Shown: one piece after another, positions 35,006 through 42,809 of the stretch | Position numbering within the stretch: the first letter of the stretch is position 1 | How the letters are laid out: each line of letters starts with the position of its first letter | DNA from: DASWUZ01 sp036401375 | GTDB taxonomy: Bacteria > Acidobacteriota > Terriglobia > Terriglobales > Acidobacteriaceae | Assembly (NCBI GenBank): GCA_036401375.1 | Contig: DASWVB010000006.1 | Coordinates: 1-47,710, forward strand | DNA: 47,710 bases | Reading direction: 5' to 3' | Translations under genes and position numbers: made by a program | The notes under the pieces: generated by a model | What the model saw: only the letters and a program-made list of their open reading frames with translations | Told to the model about the DNA's origin: nothing | The model's database searches: none

Positions 35006-35527
35006 TCAAGAGTTGAGGCGCTTGAGGCGGTTGATCTGGTAGCGGTGGTGGATGAGGTGCGCATGCAGGAACGCCATCGCCTGAGGGAGAGTCATCCAGC
35101 CGGCTACCGGGTGTTTGAAGACTCCGACGCGTTCGATCGGCGCGGCCTCGAGCGTCTGCTTCATCTCGAGACGAACCTGCTCCCACTCGGCTGCTACGTC
35201 TCGCAGGGTGAGCTCTGATGACGGTAATACGTGGCTGACGACGGTGGGAACCTTTACCCGCAGGGGCGAGCGCATGACCAGGTTGACGAGCACCGTCTTC
35301 ACTCGATTCTCGAATGTTATGGAGTGCGGGCAGACAAGGCTCTCCTCGATCAAGGCCACCGCCGCTCGCTCCACCTTGGTAAGATGATCGATTACCTCGA
35401 TCGCCGACCAGCAAGTTTCCGCTGGACGGTACTGCAGTTGCCCGGGCGTCCAGGCAGTGATTTCCGCAAGTACGCCAGATCTGCCAACTTGCAGCTGATC
35501 GAAGCGTTTCCGGAGATTTTCGTCCAT
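35006..35527 (-). CDS. DinB family protein
   Basis: 173 residues from ATG 35527, ten bases after the murC stop and with GAGGC just upstream; a longer frame through murC is spurious. The DinB/YfiT four-helix bundle is visible: WSAIEVIDHLTKVERAAVAL carries the first metal-ligand His, and AFLHAHLIHHRYQINRLK the C-terminal His pair. Proteins of this superfamily are metal-dependent, often thiol S-transferases or damage-inducible proteins. Its spacing to murC suggests cotranscription, though no functional link is known. Confidence 0.85.
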   Translation of the reverse strand: MDENLRKRFDQLQVGRSGVLAEITAWTPGQLQYRPAETCWSAIEVIDHLTKVERAAVALIEESLVCPHSITFENRVKTVLVNLVMRSPLRVKVPTVVSHVLPSSELTLRDVAAEWEQVRLEMKQTLEAAPIERVGVFKHPVAGWMTLPQAMAFLHAHLIHHRYQINRLKRLNS

Positions 35528-35537
35528 GGGCCTCAGT

Positions 35538-37001
35538 CTAAACCGGAGAAAGCGTTTCCGCTGCCGGCGCACGCAACGCCTCAAGCACCAGGGCGGGAAC
35601 TTGCGTGACGCTGCCCGCGCCCAGGGTGAGGATTGCGTCGCCTGGCAAAGCTGCGGCGGCGGCGCTTCTTGCGGCTGACTCGAAACCCGGAGCGTAGTGA
35701 ACTCCGTCGCGAAGCCTGTGGTATCGAATTGAATGCACGAGAGCTTCGGCGGTAGTCCCGGGAATGGGCTCTTCGCTGGCGGCGTAGATATCGAGGACCT
35801 CGAGGGTATCGGCCTCGTCGAAGCAGGTTGTAAATTCGGGCAGTAGATCGCGGGTGCGAGTGTAGCGGTGCGGCTGGAAGATGACGTGAAGGCGACCGTA
35901 CCCGCAGTCGCGAGCAGCACGCAGGGTGGCGCGAATCTCGGTAGGGTGGTGGCCGTAGTCGTCGATGACGGCCACTCCGCGCACGCAGCCTTTTACCTCA
36001 AAGCGGCGGTCCACCCCGCGAAAAGCCCGCAGACCGTCGGCGATCTGCTCTGAAGTAAGCTCTAGTTGGGACCCGATGGCAACCGCAGCAGCCGCATTCA
36101 GCACGTTGTGGCGACCTGGAACATGGAGGTCAAAAGGGCCGAGGACCGTCCCGTTCGCTACAACCTCAAACCGTGACCTTGCAACAGCTTGTGAACCACC
36201 GCTCAAGCCATCGTTTGCTGAATCTGCGGCGGAACCCAGGGCGCCTGATCTCCCAGCCAGCATGCGGACGACGAAATCCGCCTGGGTTGTGGTGCCATAG
36301 GTGAGCACACGGCGGCGGACCCGCGGCAATATTCCAACGAGCAGAGGCTCGTCGGCACAAGCTACGCAGCTTCCATAGAAAGGGACCTTGTTCATGAACT
36401 CGACGAAAGCCGACTCGACGTCAGCCATGTCGTGGTAGCAGTCCATGTGTTCGCGATCCAGGTTGGTCACGACCGCAAGGATCGGTGAAAGTTTGAGGAA
36501 CGATCGGTCGCTCTCATCAGCCTCGGCTACGAGGTACTGCGACTTCCCAAGACGTGCATTGGAGCCCAGGGTGTCCACTCGTCCTCCGACCACGACAGTG
36601 GGATCGAGGCCGCCCGCAGCGAGGACCGCAGCGATCATCGAGGTAGTGGTGGTCTTGCCGTGCATGCCGGCAACGGCGATCCCGTACTTCAGGCGCATCA
36701 GCTCGGCCAGCATTTCGGCTCGTTGGATCACCGGGATTTTGCGGGCGCGCGCCTCAATGATCTCCGGGTTCCGTTCGTTCACCGCAGAGGAGGCCACGAT
36801 GACGCCCGATCCGACCACGTTGGCCGCTGCGTGGCCCTCAAAAACGGTCGCACCCAGGGCGGCGAGGCGCTCCGTAACCCCCGTGCGGCGCAGATCAGAG
36901 CCGGAGACCGGGTAGCCCAGGGTCAGAAGTATCTCGGCGATGCCGCTCATCCCGATTCCGCCGATCCCGATAAAGTGAACGCGCTGCGCCTTTGCAAACA
37001 T
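35538..37001 (-). CDS. murC: UDP-N-acetylmuramate--L-alanine ligase
   Basis: A cytoplasmic peptidoglycan enzyme, 487 aa, adding L-alanine to UDP-MurNAc with ATP. HFIGIGGIGMSGIAEILLTL is the N-terminal Rossmann segment and GMHGKTTTTSMIAAVL the ATP P-loop. LVAEADESDRSFLKLSP and VDRRFEVKGCVRGVAVIDDYGHHPTE (two segments) are the substrate and Mg motifs; the latter includes the conserved DDYGHHP. An insertion of about 30 polar residues near 250 (AGRSGALGSAADSANDG) is unusual. It stands apart from any mur cluster in this window and is followed by dinB after ten bases. Confidence 0.97.
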   Translation of the reverse strand: MFAKAQRVHFIGIGGIGMSGIAEILLTLGYPVSGSDLRRTGVTERLAALGATVFEGHAAANVVGSGVIVASSAVNERNPEIIEARARKIPVIQRAEMLAELMRLKYGIAVAGMHGKTTTTSMIAAVLAAGGLDPTVVVGGRVDTLGSNARLGKSQYLVAEADESDRSFLKLSPILAVVTNLDREHMDCYHDMADVESAFVEFMNKVPFYGSCVACADEPLLVGILPRVRRRVLTYGTTTQADFVVRMLAGRSGALGSAADSANDGLSGGSQAVARSRFEVVANGTVLGPFDLHVPGRHNVLNAAAAVAIGSQLELTSEQIADGLRAFRGVDRRFEVKGCVRGVAVIDDYGHHPTEIRATLRAARDCGYGRLHVIFQPHRYTRTRDLLPEFTTCFDEADTLEVLDIYAASEEPIPGTTAEALVHSIRYHRLRDGVHYAPGFESAARSAAAAALPGDAILTLGAGSVTQVPALVLEALRAPAAETLSPV

Positions 37002-37378
37002 GGGGTAATCCGAAGGTCGCTCGGGATGCTTACTGCAAGCCCGTCGCCCTGTTCACTCTAGCAGCAGCTACGGCTGACAGCGCCCGTTGGACCTCAATTC
37101 CGGGGCTTGAGCCCTTCGCCGCAGCGAGCGCGACCCGGCTACCGCGAACGGGAAGATGCCCTCGCAGTTGCACTTGGACGCTGTACTGACACCCGACTCG
37201 CTCCCGGGTATGGCAGCGAAAGCAAGGCGACACTTTTCCTGCAGGCGAAGCGCAACTTTGTTCCGGGGATGACGTTAGTAACAATAGACTCTGAAGGAGT
37301 GCAGAGCATCACTCGGAGTCGCGTTCACCCCGACCGTCATCGAACGCTGGTGGGACCGGGAATGGACGAGGAGGTATC
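37002..37378. promoter_or_regulatory. Divergent intergenic region between murC and the Gly/Tyr-rich gene
   Basis: About 377 bases. A strong Shine-Dalgarno GAGGAGG (37368-37374) serves the plus-strand gene. No clear sigma70 promoter was found. A frame at 37107-37400 overlaps the start of the Gly/Tyr-rich gene in another frame and is rejected. Confidence 0.5.
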
Positions 37379-37975
37379 ATGCGAATCTTGCGGTCTTTGA
37401 TCGTGTTGGGCATGCTGGCAGTACCTGTTGCCTTCGCACAGGCGCAGGTTTCCGTCGCCGTTGGTGTAGGCCCTGCAGTCACTTATGGGGATTACGGGTA
37501 CGGTCCGGAGTATGCCGCTCCCGTCTGCGCCTATGGCTACTACGGCTATTATCCGTACGCCTGTGCGCCGTATGGGTTCTATGGCCCGGACTGGTTTATC
37601 GGCGGCGTCTTCATCGGGTCAGGACCGTGGTATCACGGCTATGGCTACCGCGGCTACGGCTTCCGTGGCGGCTATGGATATCGCGGCAACTATGGATACT
37701 ACGGCGGCTATGGATACCACGGCGGCTATGGGTCTCGCGGTTATGGATACCGTGGAGATGGAGGTCACGGCTTCCGCGGAGATGAAGGGCACGGTTACCG
37801 CGGCGATGAAGGTCACGGCGGCTACGGTGGACCCCGTGGCGGAGCCCCCCAGGGGTCCTACGGACACGGCGGCGGCAACTTCGGCCATAGTGGCGGCGGA
37901 TTTGGCGGTGGAGGGTTCCACGGCGAATCGCACGGCGGCGGCGGGTCTCATGGTGGCGGCGGCGGACGGCGTTAA
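37379..37975 (+). CDS. Secreted Gly/Tyr/His-rich repeat protein
   Basis: 198 residues with a clear signal peptide (LIVLGMLAVPVAFAQAQVSV). The mature part starts with a short Tyr/Cys/Pro-rich section (APVCAYGYYGYYPYACAPYG, then FYGPDWFIGGVFIGSGPWYH). It continues as imperfect repeats of GYGYRG and GHGYRGDEG and ends in a Gly/His/Ser tail with GGR. Similar low-complexity exported proteins are common in Acidobacteriota, with no known function; a surface, matrix or metal-binding role (His clusters) is a guess. The repeat region is coding, not a CRISPR. Confidence 0.82.
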   Translation: MRILRSLIVLGMLAVPVAFAQAQVSVAVGVGPAVTYGDYGYGPEYAAPVCAYGYYGYYPYACAPYGFYGPDWFIGGVFIGSGPWYHGYGYRGYGFRGGYGYRGNYGYYGGYGYHGGYGSRGYGYRGDGGHGFRGDEGHGYRGDEGHGGYGGPRGGAPQGSYGHGGGNFGHSGGGFGGGGFHGESHGGGGSHGGGGGRR

Positions 37976-38016
37976 GCTGCTACGACTCTCAGTAGACAGG
38001 AACTTACGCTAAAGAG

Positions 38017-38048
38017 AAGAGGTTCGCTCCGTTTGGAGCGGACCTCTT
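38017..38048. terminator. Bidirectional terminator between Gly/Tyr-rich and S10 genes
   Basis: A 14-base-pair stem (38017-38030 with 38035-38048, one G-U pair) around a GTTT loop, in the gap of two convergent genes. On the minus strand it is followed by CTCTTTAG; on the plus strand by GTCGCG, so it ends transcripts better leftward. Confidence 0.7.
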
Positions 38049-38164
38049 GTCGCGTCTGCTGTAGTTCTGCCTGACGTTACGCCGGAAGATCACTGAAGCT
38101 GCCGGGCCGCGGCTGCTCGCCAAGCGCGACGCTGCAGAGCTGCCGATTTCACGCCGCGCTCCGT

Positions 38165-39787
38165 TCAGCGCCCGGGTTGCGTCTTGGCGATGAAAGCGGC
38201 TACGCGGTCATGAAGCTGCTTGAGCGAAGCATCGTTGACGTAAACCATGTGTCCCGACTCATACCATGCGTACTCGATGTTCGAGGCGAGGCTGCTCGAG
38301 ATGGGCAGGTGCTTGTCCTCGTAGAGCGCTGCGTAAAAGGGAGTGGCCAGGTCGTAGTATCCACCATTCACCAGCACCTTGAGGAGGGGATTTGTCTTCA
38401 TCGCCGTGGCCAGGTCCGCGCTTACGTTCAGGTCGATCGAGTTGCCGTTATGCTTTTGGTCCCATTGTGTATTCGCGGGACCGGAAATCGGAATATACGT
38501 CTCGCCTTGCCCATACTTCAAGTCGCGATGCACGTAGTCATTAAACAGGGACACATAAGCCGACGAGATGGCGGCGCTCTGCGGGTCGTAGTCGGCTGAC
38601 TGGCTGAGCAGGTCGATCGACGGTCCGGAGAAGCGGGTGTCGAGTCGGCCCGTGGTGAGGCCCTCGTCGTCCTGCAGGTTCTTCTCGAACTCTCCACCCG
38701 CGACGCGCAAGTCCGCCTTGATGATGTAGGGTACGGGCAGCCCGATGTAGTTGTGGATCTTCTCGGCGACGGCCTGTTTCTCGGCTGGAGAGAGGTCCGT
38801 GCCCTTGGCGAGCGCCTGCGCGTACTCGCCCATGGCGAAGTCCTCGACTTCCTTAAGGAATGGCTCAAGGGTAGGCGGTTGCTGTGGAAGCTTGTGGTGG
38901 TACCACGCGGTCGCCGCGTAGGTGGGAAGACCCAGTTCGTACGGCAGATCGATGCCTGGATTGCTGGCCGCGGCATCGATATCCGAGGTGAAGTTCAATA
39001 TCTGCGAGAGCAGGATGACGCCGTTGAGGTCGATCGAGCGCTCGTTCTCGAGGATATTTGAGACTACCGAGGAACGGGTGGTGCCGTAGCTTTCACCGAA
39101 CAGGTACTTAGGGGAGTTCCAGCGGTCGTACTTGCCAAGAAAGCGCTCAATGAAGCGGGCGAATGCGTGCGCATCTTCGTCAATGCCCCAGAACGCTTTT
39201 TCCTTGTCCTTGCCGTAGAGGCGTCCAAAGCCAGTGCCCGGCATGTCGATGAAGACCAGATCGCTGGTATCGAGCAGGCTGTAGGCGTTGTCAGTGAGCT
39301 TGTAGGGGGCGGCGAGCGGATGTTTATCATCCGGCGTCGAGACGTGCTTGGGGCCGAGCGAGCCCATATGCAGCCACACCGACGAGCTGCCGGGCCCGCC
39401 GTTGTAGAGGAACGTGACGGGGCGCTCTTCAGCCTTGGCCCCGGTCTTGAAGTAGGCCACGTAGAACATGCGCGCGGTGGCAGGCGTCTCCTTTTCATCC
39501 TTGACGAGAGCGGCCTCGGAGTCGGGCCGCGGCTTCCCTTCCGCGTCGAGTTCCGCATCCTGATCGTCGGTTGCGCCAACCACGATCGTGCCGGCAACAG
39601 CGGTGTAGAGGATGTGCTGTCCTCCAACGTCAACCGTGCCGTGGGTGGTCGAGTCCGGAATCGGCGGCGCAGGCTTCTTCTCCTTCTCAGAGGTCTTTTC
39701 GGCCGCCTCATCGGCAGCTTTGAGTGAGGCAGGAGAGATGAAAAGAGCGAGCACGAGCAGGCCAGCGAGTGATACCTTAGCGATCAA
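38165..39787 (-). CDS. S10 family serine carboxypeptidase
   Basis: An exported peptidase of about 540 residues. The start is TTG 39787 because GGAGG (39797-39793) lies five bases upstream and a signal peptide (SLAGLLVLALFISPASLKAA) follows; the frame is open to 39859. The oxyanion/substrate motif NGGPGSSSVWLHMGSLGP and the nucleophile segment GESYGTTR are clear. The Asp is expected in VNGGYYDLATPF and the His in YESGHMVYVND, so all triad residues are present. A linker rich in Lys/Glu/Pro follows the signal peptide. It shares a terminator with the Gly/Tyr-rich gene and diverges from the DtxR regulator. Confidence 0.93.
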   Translation of the reverse strand: MIAKVSLAGLLVLALFISPASLKAADEAAEKTSEKEKKPAPPIPDSTTHGTVDVGGQHILYTAVAGTIVVGATDDQDAELDAEGKPRPDSEAALVKDEKETPATARMFYVAYFKTGAKAEERPVTFLYNGGPGSSSVWLHMGSLGPKHVSTPDDKHPLAAPYKLTDNAYSLLDTSDLVFIDMPGTGFGRLYGKDKEKAFWGIDEDAHAFARFIERFLGKYDRWNSPKYLFGESYGTTRSSVVSNILENERSIDLNGVILLSQILNFTSDIDAAASNPGIDLPYELGLPTYAATAWYHHKLPQQPPTLEPFLKEVEDFAMGEYAQALAKGTDLSPAEKQAVAEKIHNYIGLPVPYIIKADLRVAGGEFEKNLQDDEGLTTGRLDTRFSGPSIDLLSQSADYDPQSAAISSAYVSLFNDYVHRDLKYGQGETYIPISGPANTQWDQKHNGNSIDLNVSADLATAMKTNPLLKVLVNGGYYDLATPFYAALYEDKHLPISSSLASNIEYAWYESGHMVYVNDASLKQLHDRVAAFIAKTQPGR

Positions 39788-40027
39788 ACAATCCTCCGTG
39801 AGGGTGCTGCTTCGATCGTAAACGAGAATAGGCTGCGCGGAGGACCGCTTTCGTACCATTTACCGCTAAGGGTTTTGCCAACGTTCCGGAATTTAAGTAG
39901 GTGGCACGCTACCGTGAGGAGTCTTCAGTTAGACCGTGTTCGCAGAGTCTGTCAGTGCGGTCGCTCTTTACCTTCCCCGAACAATCTCGTAGCGTAAAAA
40001 GGGTGACAGAGGCAGCAGGGCAGAGGC

Positions 40028-40714
40028 TTGAAGGAAAACATCAGTGTCTCTAAAGAGGATTATCTCAAGGCCATACTCGAGGCCGAGAGCGAGGGGCTGA
40101 CCGTAATCTCGGCCACCCTGGCGCACTGGCTTGAGGTGTCACCGCCGGCGGTGACGATGGCTCTGCGTCGGCTCAAGCGCGACGGATACGTCGACATCAA
40201 GACAGATGGAGTGCTGCGGCTGACCCTAAAGGGCAAGGAGGCGGCGCATCACACCGCGCTGCGGCACCACCTCATCGAGCGCATGCTGGCCGAACTATTT
40301 GGAATGGAGTGGTACCGCGTTCACGATGAGGCGGAGCGGCTGGAGCATGCCGTATCGCCCGAGTTTGAGGCCAGGCTGCTGGAGCGCCTTGGCCAGCAGG
40401 GGATCTGCCCGCATGGGAATGGAGTGCTTCCGGAGACTCCGGAAAAGCGCATCAAGCGTGGACTGGTGCTGCTCTCGGAGGCGCGCGAAGAGGCTGACTA
40501 TATCGTGACCAGCTTGTACGAGCGCGACCCGAAGCTACTGCTCTTTTTGCACGAGGCCGGAATAGAGCCCGGTGGGCGGGTGCGGGTGCTTCGGCGGAAC
40601 TATGACCAGACGCTGGTGATCCAGACGCGGGATGGGACTGCTACGGTGGGACGTCCTGCTGCTGAGCGGGTCTGGGTCAAGCGCCGCGCCGGTAAGGAAT
40701 CCTCTTCTAATTAG
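40028..40714 (+). CDS. DtxR/MntR family metal-dependent transcriptional regulator
   Basis: 228 residues from TTG 40028, with AGGG upstream. The N-terminal winged helix (VSKEDYLKAILEAESEGLTV, ATLAHWLEVSPPAVTMALRR) is followed by the metal-binding/dimer domain with HHLIERMLAELFGMEWYRVH, AERLEHAVS and GICPHGNGVLPE. A C-terminal SH3-like (FeoA-type) domain (RVRVLRRNYDQTLVIQTRDG) ends the protein, as in IdeR/DtxR. Such proteins repress metal-uptake genes when Mn or Fe is bound. No transporter gene is adjacent, and a palindrome resembling its usual box was not found in the 240-base divergent gap to S10. Confidence 0.93.
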   Translation: MKENISVSKEDYLKAILEAESEGLTVISATLAHWLEVSPPAVTMALRRLKRDGYVDIKTDGVLRLTLKGKEAAHHTALRHHLIERMLAELFGMEWYRVHDEAERLEHAVSPEFEARLLERLGQQGICPHGNGVLPETPEKRIKRGLVLLSEAREEADYIVTSLYERDPKLLLFLHEAGIEPGGRVRVLRRNYDQTLVIQTRDGTATVGRPAAERVWVKRRAGKESSSN

Positions 40715-40768
40715 GCCCAATTCGTTGAGACCTCAAATGGCGCGCGTCACAACCATCTGCCGCGAGCC

Positions 40769-41506
40769 TTAGATCGGCGGGAGCCCGTTCACGACGGTGG
40801 TGCCCGGCGGTGCTTTGAAGACGAACTCCGCGGCCGCGGCGGGAACGTTCACCTCTTCCCTGCTGAAGCTGAAGCTGGTGATGGCGCCGTCGACCTCCTC
40901 AATCCGTATGCCGAGTAGCGTGCCGTCCGCGCCGACAGTGATGCGCAATAACTGAACACGCTGCTCCATTCCCCTGGGCCGCCCTGAGAGCTCGTAGATC
41001 GGCGGTGCTGCACCAGAAGGAAGCTGCGGCGGCGGGCCGGTCTGCGAAAGAACAGCGCCGGTACCATCAGGGGTTCCGGGCGAAATCGTCAGGTTGCTGA
41101 GCTCTCTGGCGATCCGTGTATGTCCCAGCAGGAAGCTTAGGGGCGAGCGAAGGTCATCCAGCTTTTTCGCCGGCACGCGCTGCACCTCGGTCTGGCCGGG
41201 CGAATAAAAGAACGCGTCTCGACCGTCGAGGACGAAGAGCTTGCCCGCCGGCTGCGAGTAGGTCCAGCGCATTCGGCCGGGCTTTGCCAGCAGAAGAGTG
41301 CCGCTCTCGCGGCGGTGCATGCCCATGCCGTCGTATTGCTGGACAAAATCGACCGCCAATGACTGCAGCGCGTCGTAGTGGCGGTCCACACGGGCTGCCA
41401 GTTCAACAGCTGATGGCGCGGTACGAACTGCGGGCGCGGGCATCTCGGATTCCGCAACAAGCGGCCCCGTCACTAGCCCCACAATGAGAAGCAGCTGCGC
41501 TGGCAT
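40769..41506 (-). CDS. LolA-like outer-membrane lipoprotein carrier family protein
   Basis: About 245 residues if it starts at ATG 41506, just before the signal peptide (AQLLLIVGLVTGPLVAESEM). The frame is open to 41623 and overlaps the pilin gene by 22 bases, and an internal TTG start is also possible. The LolA fold is marked by LQSLAVDFVQQYDGMGMHRR, GTLLLAKPGRMRWTYSQP and FVLDGRDAFFYSPGQTEVQR. The insertion around GPPPQLPSGAAPP is Pro-rich. LolA carries lipoproteins through the periplasm; this is one of many LolA-fold proteins and may not be the primary chaperone. It follows the pilin on the same strand. Confidence 0.8.
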   Translation of the reverse strand: MPAQLLLIVGLVTGPLVAESEMPAPAVRTAPSAVELAARVDRHYDALQSLAVDFVQQYDGMGMHRRESGTLLLAKPGRMRWTYSQPAGKLFVLDGRDAFFYSPGQTEVQRVPAKKLDDLRSPLSFLLGHTRIARELSNLTISPGTPDGTGAVLSQTGPPPQLPSGAAPPIYELSGRPRGMEQRVQLLRITVGADGTLLGIRIEEVDGAITSFSFSREEVNVPAAAAEFVFKAPPGTTVVNGLPPI

Positions 41507-41601
41507 CAGAAATCGCCAGCAGCGCCTTTCCCACAAGTAATCTTCCCGCACCCGCTGTGCAAAGATCGAGGGCTGCCGGCGTTGATTCGGCGTCACCCTG
41601 A

Positions 41602-42189
41602 TTACTGGAGCGGCTGACTGCAATTCGTTCCGCCGGTGGGGTCGACCTTGATCTCCCTGGCCTGGTCGATGCAGTAGCCCTTGGTACCGGTCTTGCCGAT
41701 CGCCTGCGGAACCGCAGTCACCGTGAAGCCGGTAACCTGGTCCTGATTGTTCACCGTTACCTTGCTGCAGTTCGTAATGTTGAACGTGTATCCGCTCTTC
41801 TGCCCGGCGGCGAGCGCGTTGTCGAGCAGCTGGGCACTCTGGGGCGTGGGCGGGGCGCTGCCGACCTGGCCGCCCAGAGCGGTCAAGCTGCAGGCAAAGC
41901 CGTTTGCCGGGTAGTCGCTCGAGTACTGTACCTCGGCATCGTAGATCGCATTCAAAGACTGCTTGGCGGAGGTCTCGTTGGCCTGGCCCTTAATGCGTGT
42001 GAAGTTCGGAATCGCAATGAGCATGAGGATGAGCATGATCGAGATCACGATCAGCAGTTCCATAAGGGTAAAGCCGGCCTCGCGGGTCGCCGCTCCGGTG
42101 CCAGAGACGTCCTGCCGTCCAGAGTGCACGTCTCGCCCGGGTGCTAAAAGCCTGCGCGCCACACTTCCTGTCTTAAGCATGTGATTCAT
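41602..42189 (-). CDS. Type IV pilin / pseudopilin with long leader
   Basis: 195 residues from ATG 42189 (AGGAAG eight bases upstream). The prepilin cleavage site is after G39 in REAGFTLMELL, with Phe at +1 and Glu at +5, followed by the hydrophobic helix IVISIMLILMLIAI that anchors the pilin. A globular domain holds four Cys (FACSL, TNCSK, GYCID, TNCSQ), possibly two disulfides. The leader of 39 residues is longer than usual (a GTG at 42129 would give about 19, but has no good Shine-Dalgarno). It is probably cleaved by a PilD peptidase encoded elsewhere. Confidence 0.9.
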   Translation of the reverse strand: MNHMLKTGSVARRLLAPGRDVHSGRQDVSGTGAATREAGFTLMELLIVISIMLILMLIAIPNFTRIKGQANETSAKQSLNAIYDAEVQYSSDYPANGFACSLTALGGQVGSAPPTPQSAQLLDNALAAGQKSGYTFNITNCSKVTVNNQDQVTGFTVTAVPQAIGKTGTKGYCIDQAREIKVDPTGGTNCSQPLQ

Positions 42190-42281
42190 ACGTGTCGCTT
42201 CCTGTCGCGGGTCCTCGAACTGAGGCCTATGGTAGTCCTCAAAGTCAATCCTAATCTACAGAGACGCTCGAGGTAACTGCA

Positions 42282-42296
42282 GCGCTCACATTGCCA
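42282..42296 (-). promoter_or_regulatory. Possible sigma54-type promoter of the pilin gene
   Basis: On the minus strand TGGCA with GG and GC dinucleotides exactly 10 bases apart (GG at 42295-42294, GC at 42283-42282), about 93 bases before the pilin start. The -24 half is good; the -12 half (AGCGCT) differs from TTGCA. Pilin genes are often sigma54-driven, hence the mention. Confidence 0.3.
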
Positions 42297-42318
42297 GCAC
42301 CTTGGTTTGAGACTGGCG

Positions 42319-42705
42319 CTACTTCACCTGCGAGGTAACCTCCCCGATGAAAAGCAGAAAGCCGCTGTTGTCGCGGATGTGGAACTCCGTCATACCGTAC
42401 AGGCGTTCGAAGAGATCGCGGACGTGATAGCGGTCTTTGAAGGTCCTCACGTGCGCCCAGAGAGCCTCGATCCCCTCAACCTCCAGGTAAACCTCGGTAT
42501 GCAGGCGAACTACCTTCATGATGTCTTCAGGCGCCCATGCGAGCTTGAGATGGATCAGGCGATCGTCACGCTGCAGGATCGAATACTCAGGCGTATGCAT
42601 AAAGGCAGTGAAGCCCAGCACGTCGCGATAGAAGGCGACGCTCGCATCCATATCGTCGACTGCAAGCATGGGGCTGACGTATTTAGCCTTCCAGACCTCT
42701 GCCAC
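42319..42705 (-). CDS. VOC (glyoxalase/bleomycin resistance-like) family protein
   Basis: 128 residues from ATG 42705, a single VOC domain. The beta-alpha-beta-beta-beta repeats are seen as VSPMLAVDDMDASVAFYRDV, LGFTAFMHTPEYSILQRDDR, VYLEVEGIEALWAHVRTFKD and FHIRDNSGFLLFIGE. Metal-ligand-type His/Glu residues (IHLKL, TEFHI, IGE) are present, but a substrate cannot be named. It lies between the third M16 protease and the pilin on the same strand, without tight spacing to either. Confidence 0.88.
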   Translation of the reverse strand: MAEVWKAKYVSPMLAVDDMDASVAFYRDVLGFTAFMHTPEYSILQRDDRLIHLKLAWAPEDIMKVVRLHTEVYLEVEGIEALWAHVRTFKDRYHVRDLFERLYGMTEFHIRDNSGFLLFIGEVTSQVK

Positions 42706-42809
42706 GGCGTCCCTCGTTCAGAAGACGATCCGGTCAATGCTGGCTCCAGAGTCTTCGAAGAAAACATTTTGCCACAACGCGGGACATTGGCGATGAAATG
42801 CCCGCACGA

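Noticed and set aside
35538..35920. N-terminal extension of the DinB frame through murC
   Set aside because: It runs inside murC in another frame; the start at 35527 with a ribosome binding site fits DinB length.
37107..37400. 97-codon frame upstream of the Gly/Tyr-rich gene
   Set aside because: It needs a TTG start, has no Shine-Dalgarno and runs across the well-supported start at 37379.
37640..37970. Dense short repeats resembling a CRISPR or minisatellite
   Set aside because: They lie in frame in an exported Gly/Tyr-rich coding sequence and have no constant repeat with unique spacers.
40715..40768. Terminator between DtxR and LolA-like genes
   Set aside because: No stem with a T run was found in the 54-base convergent gap.
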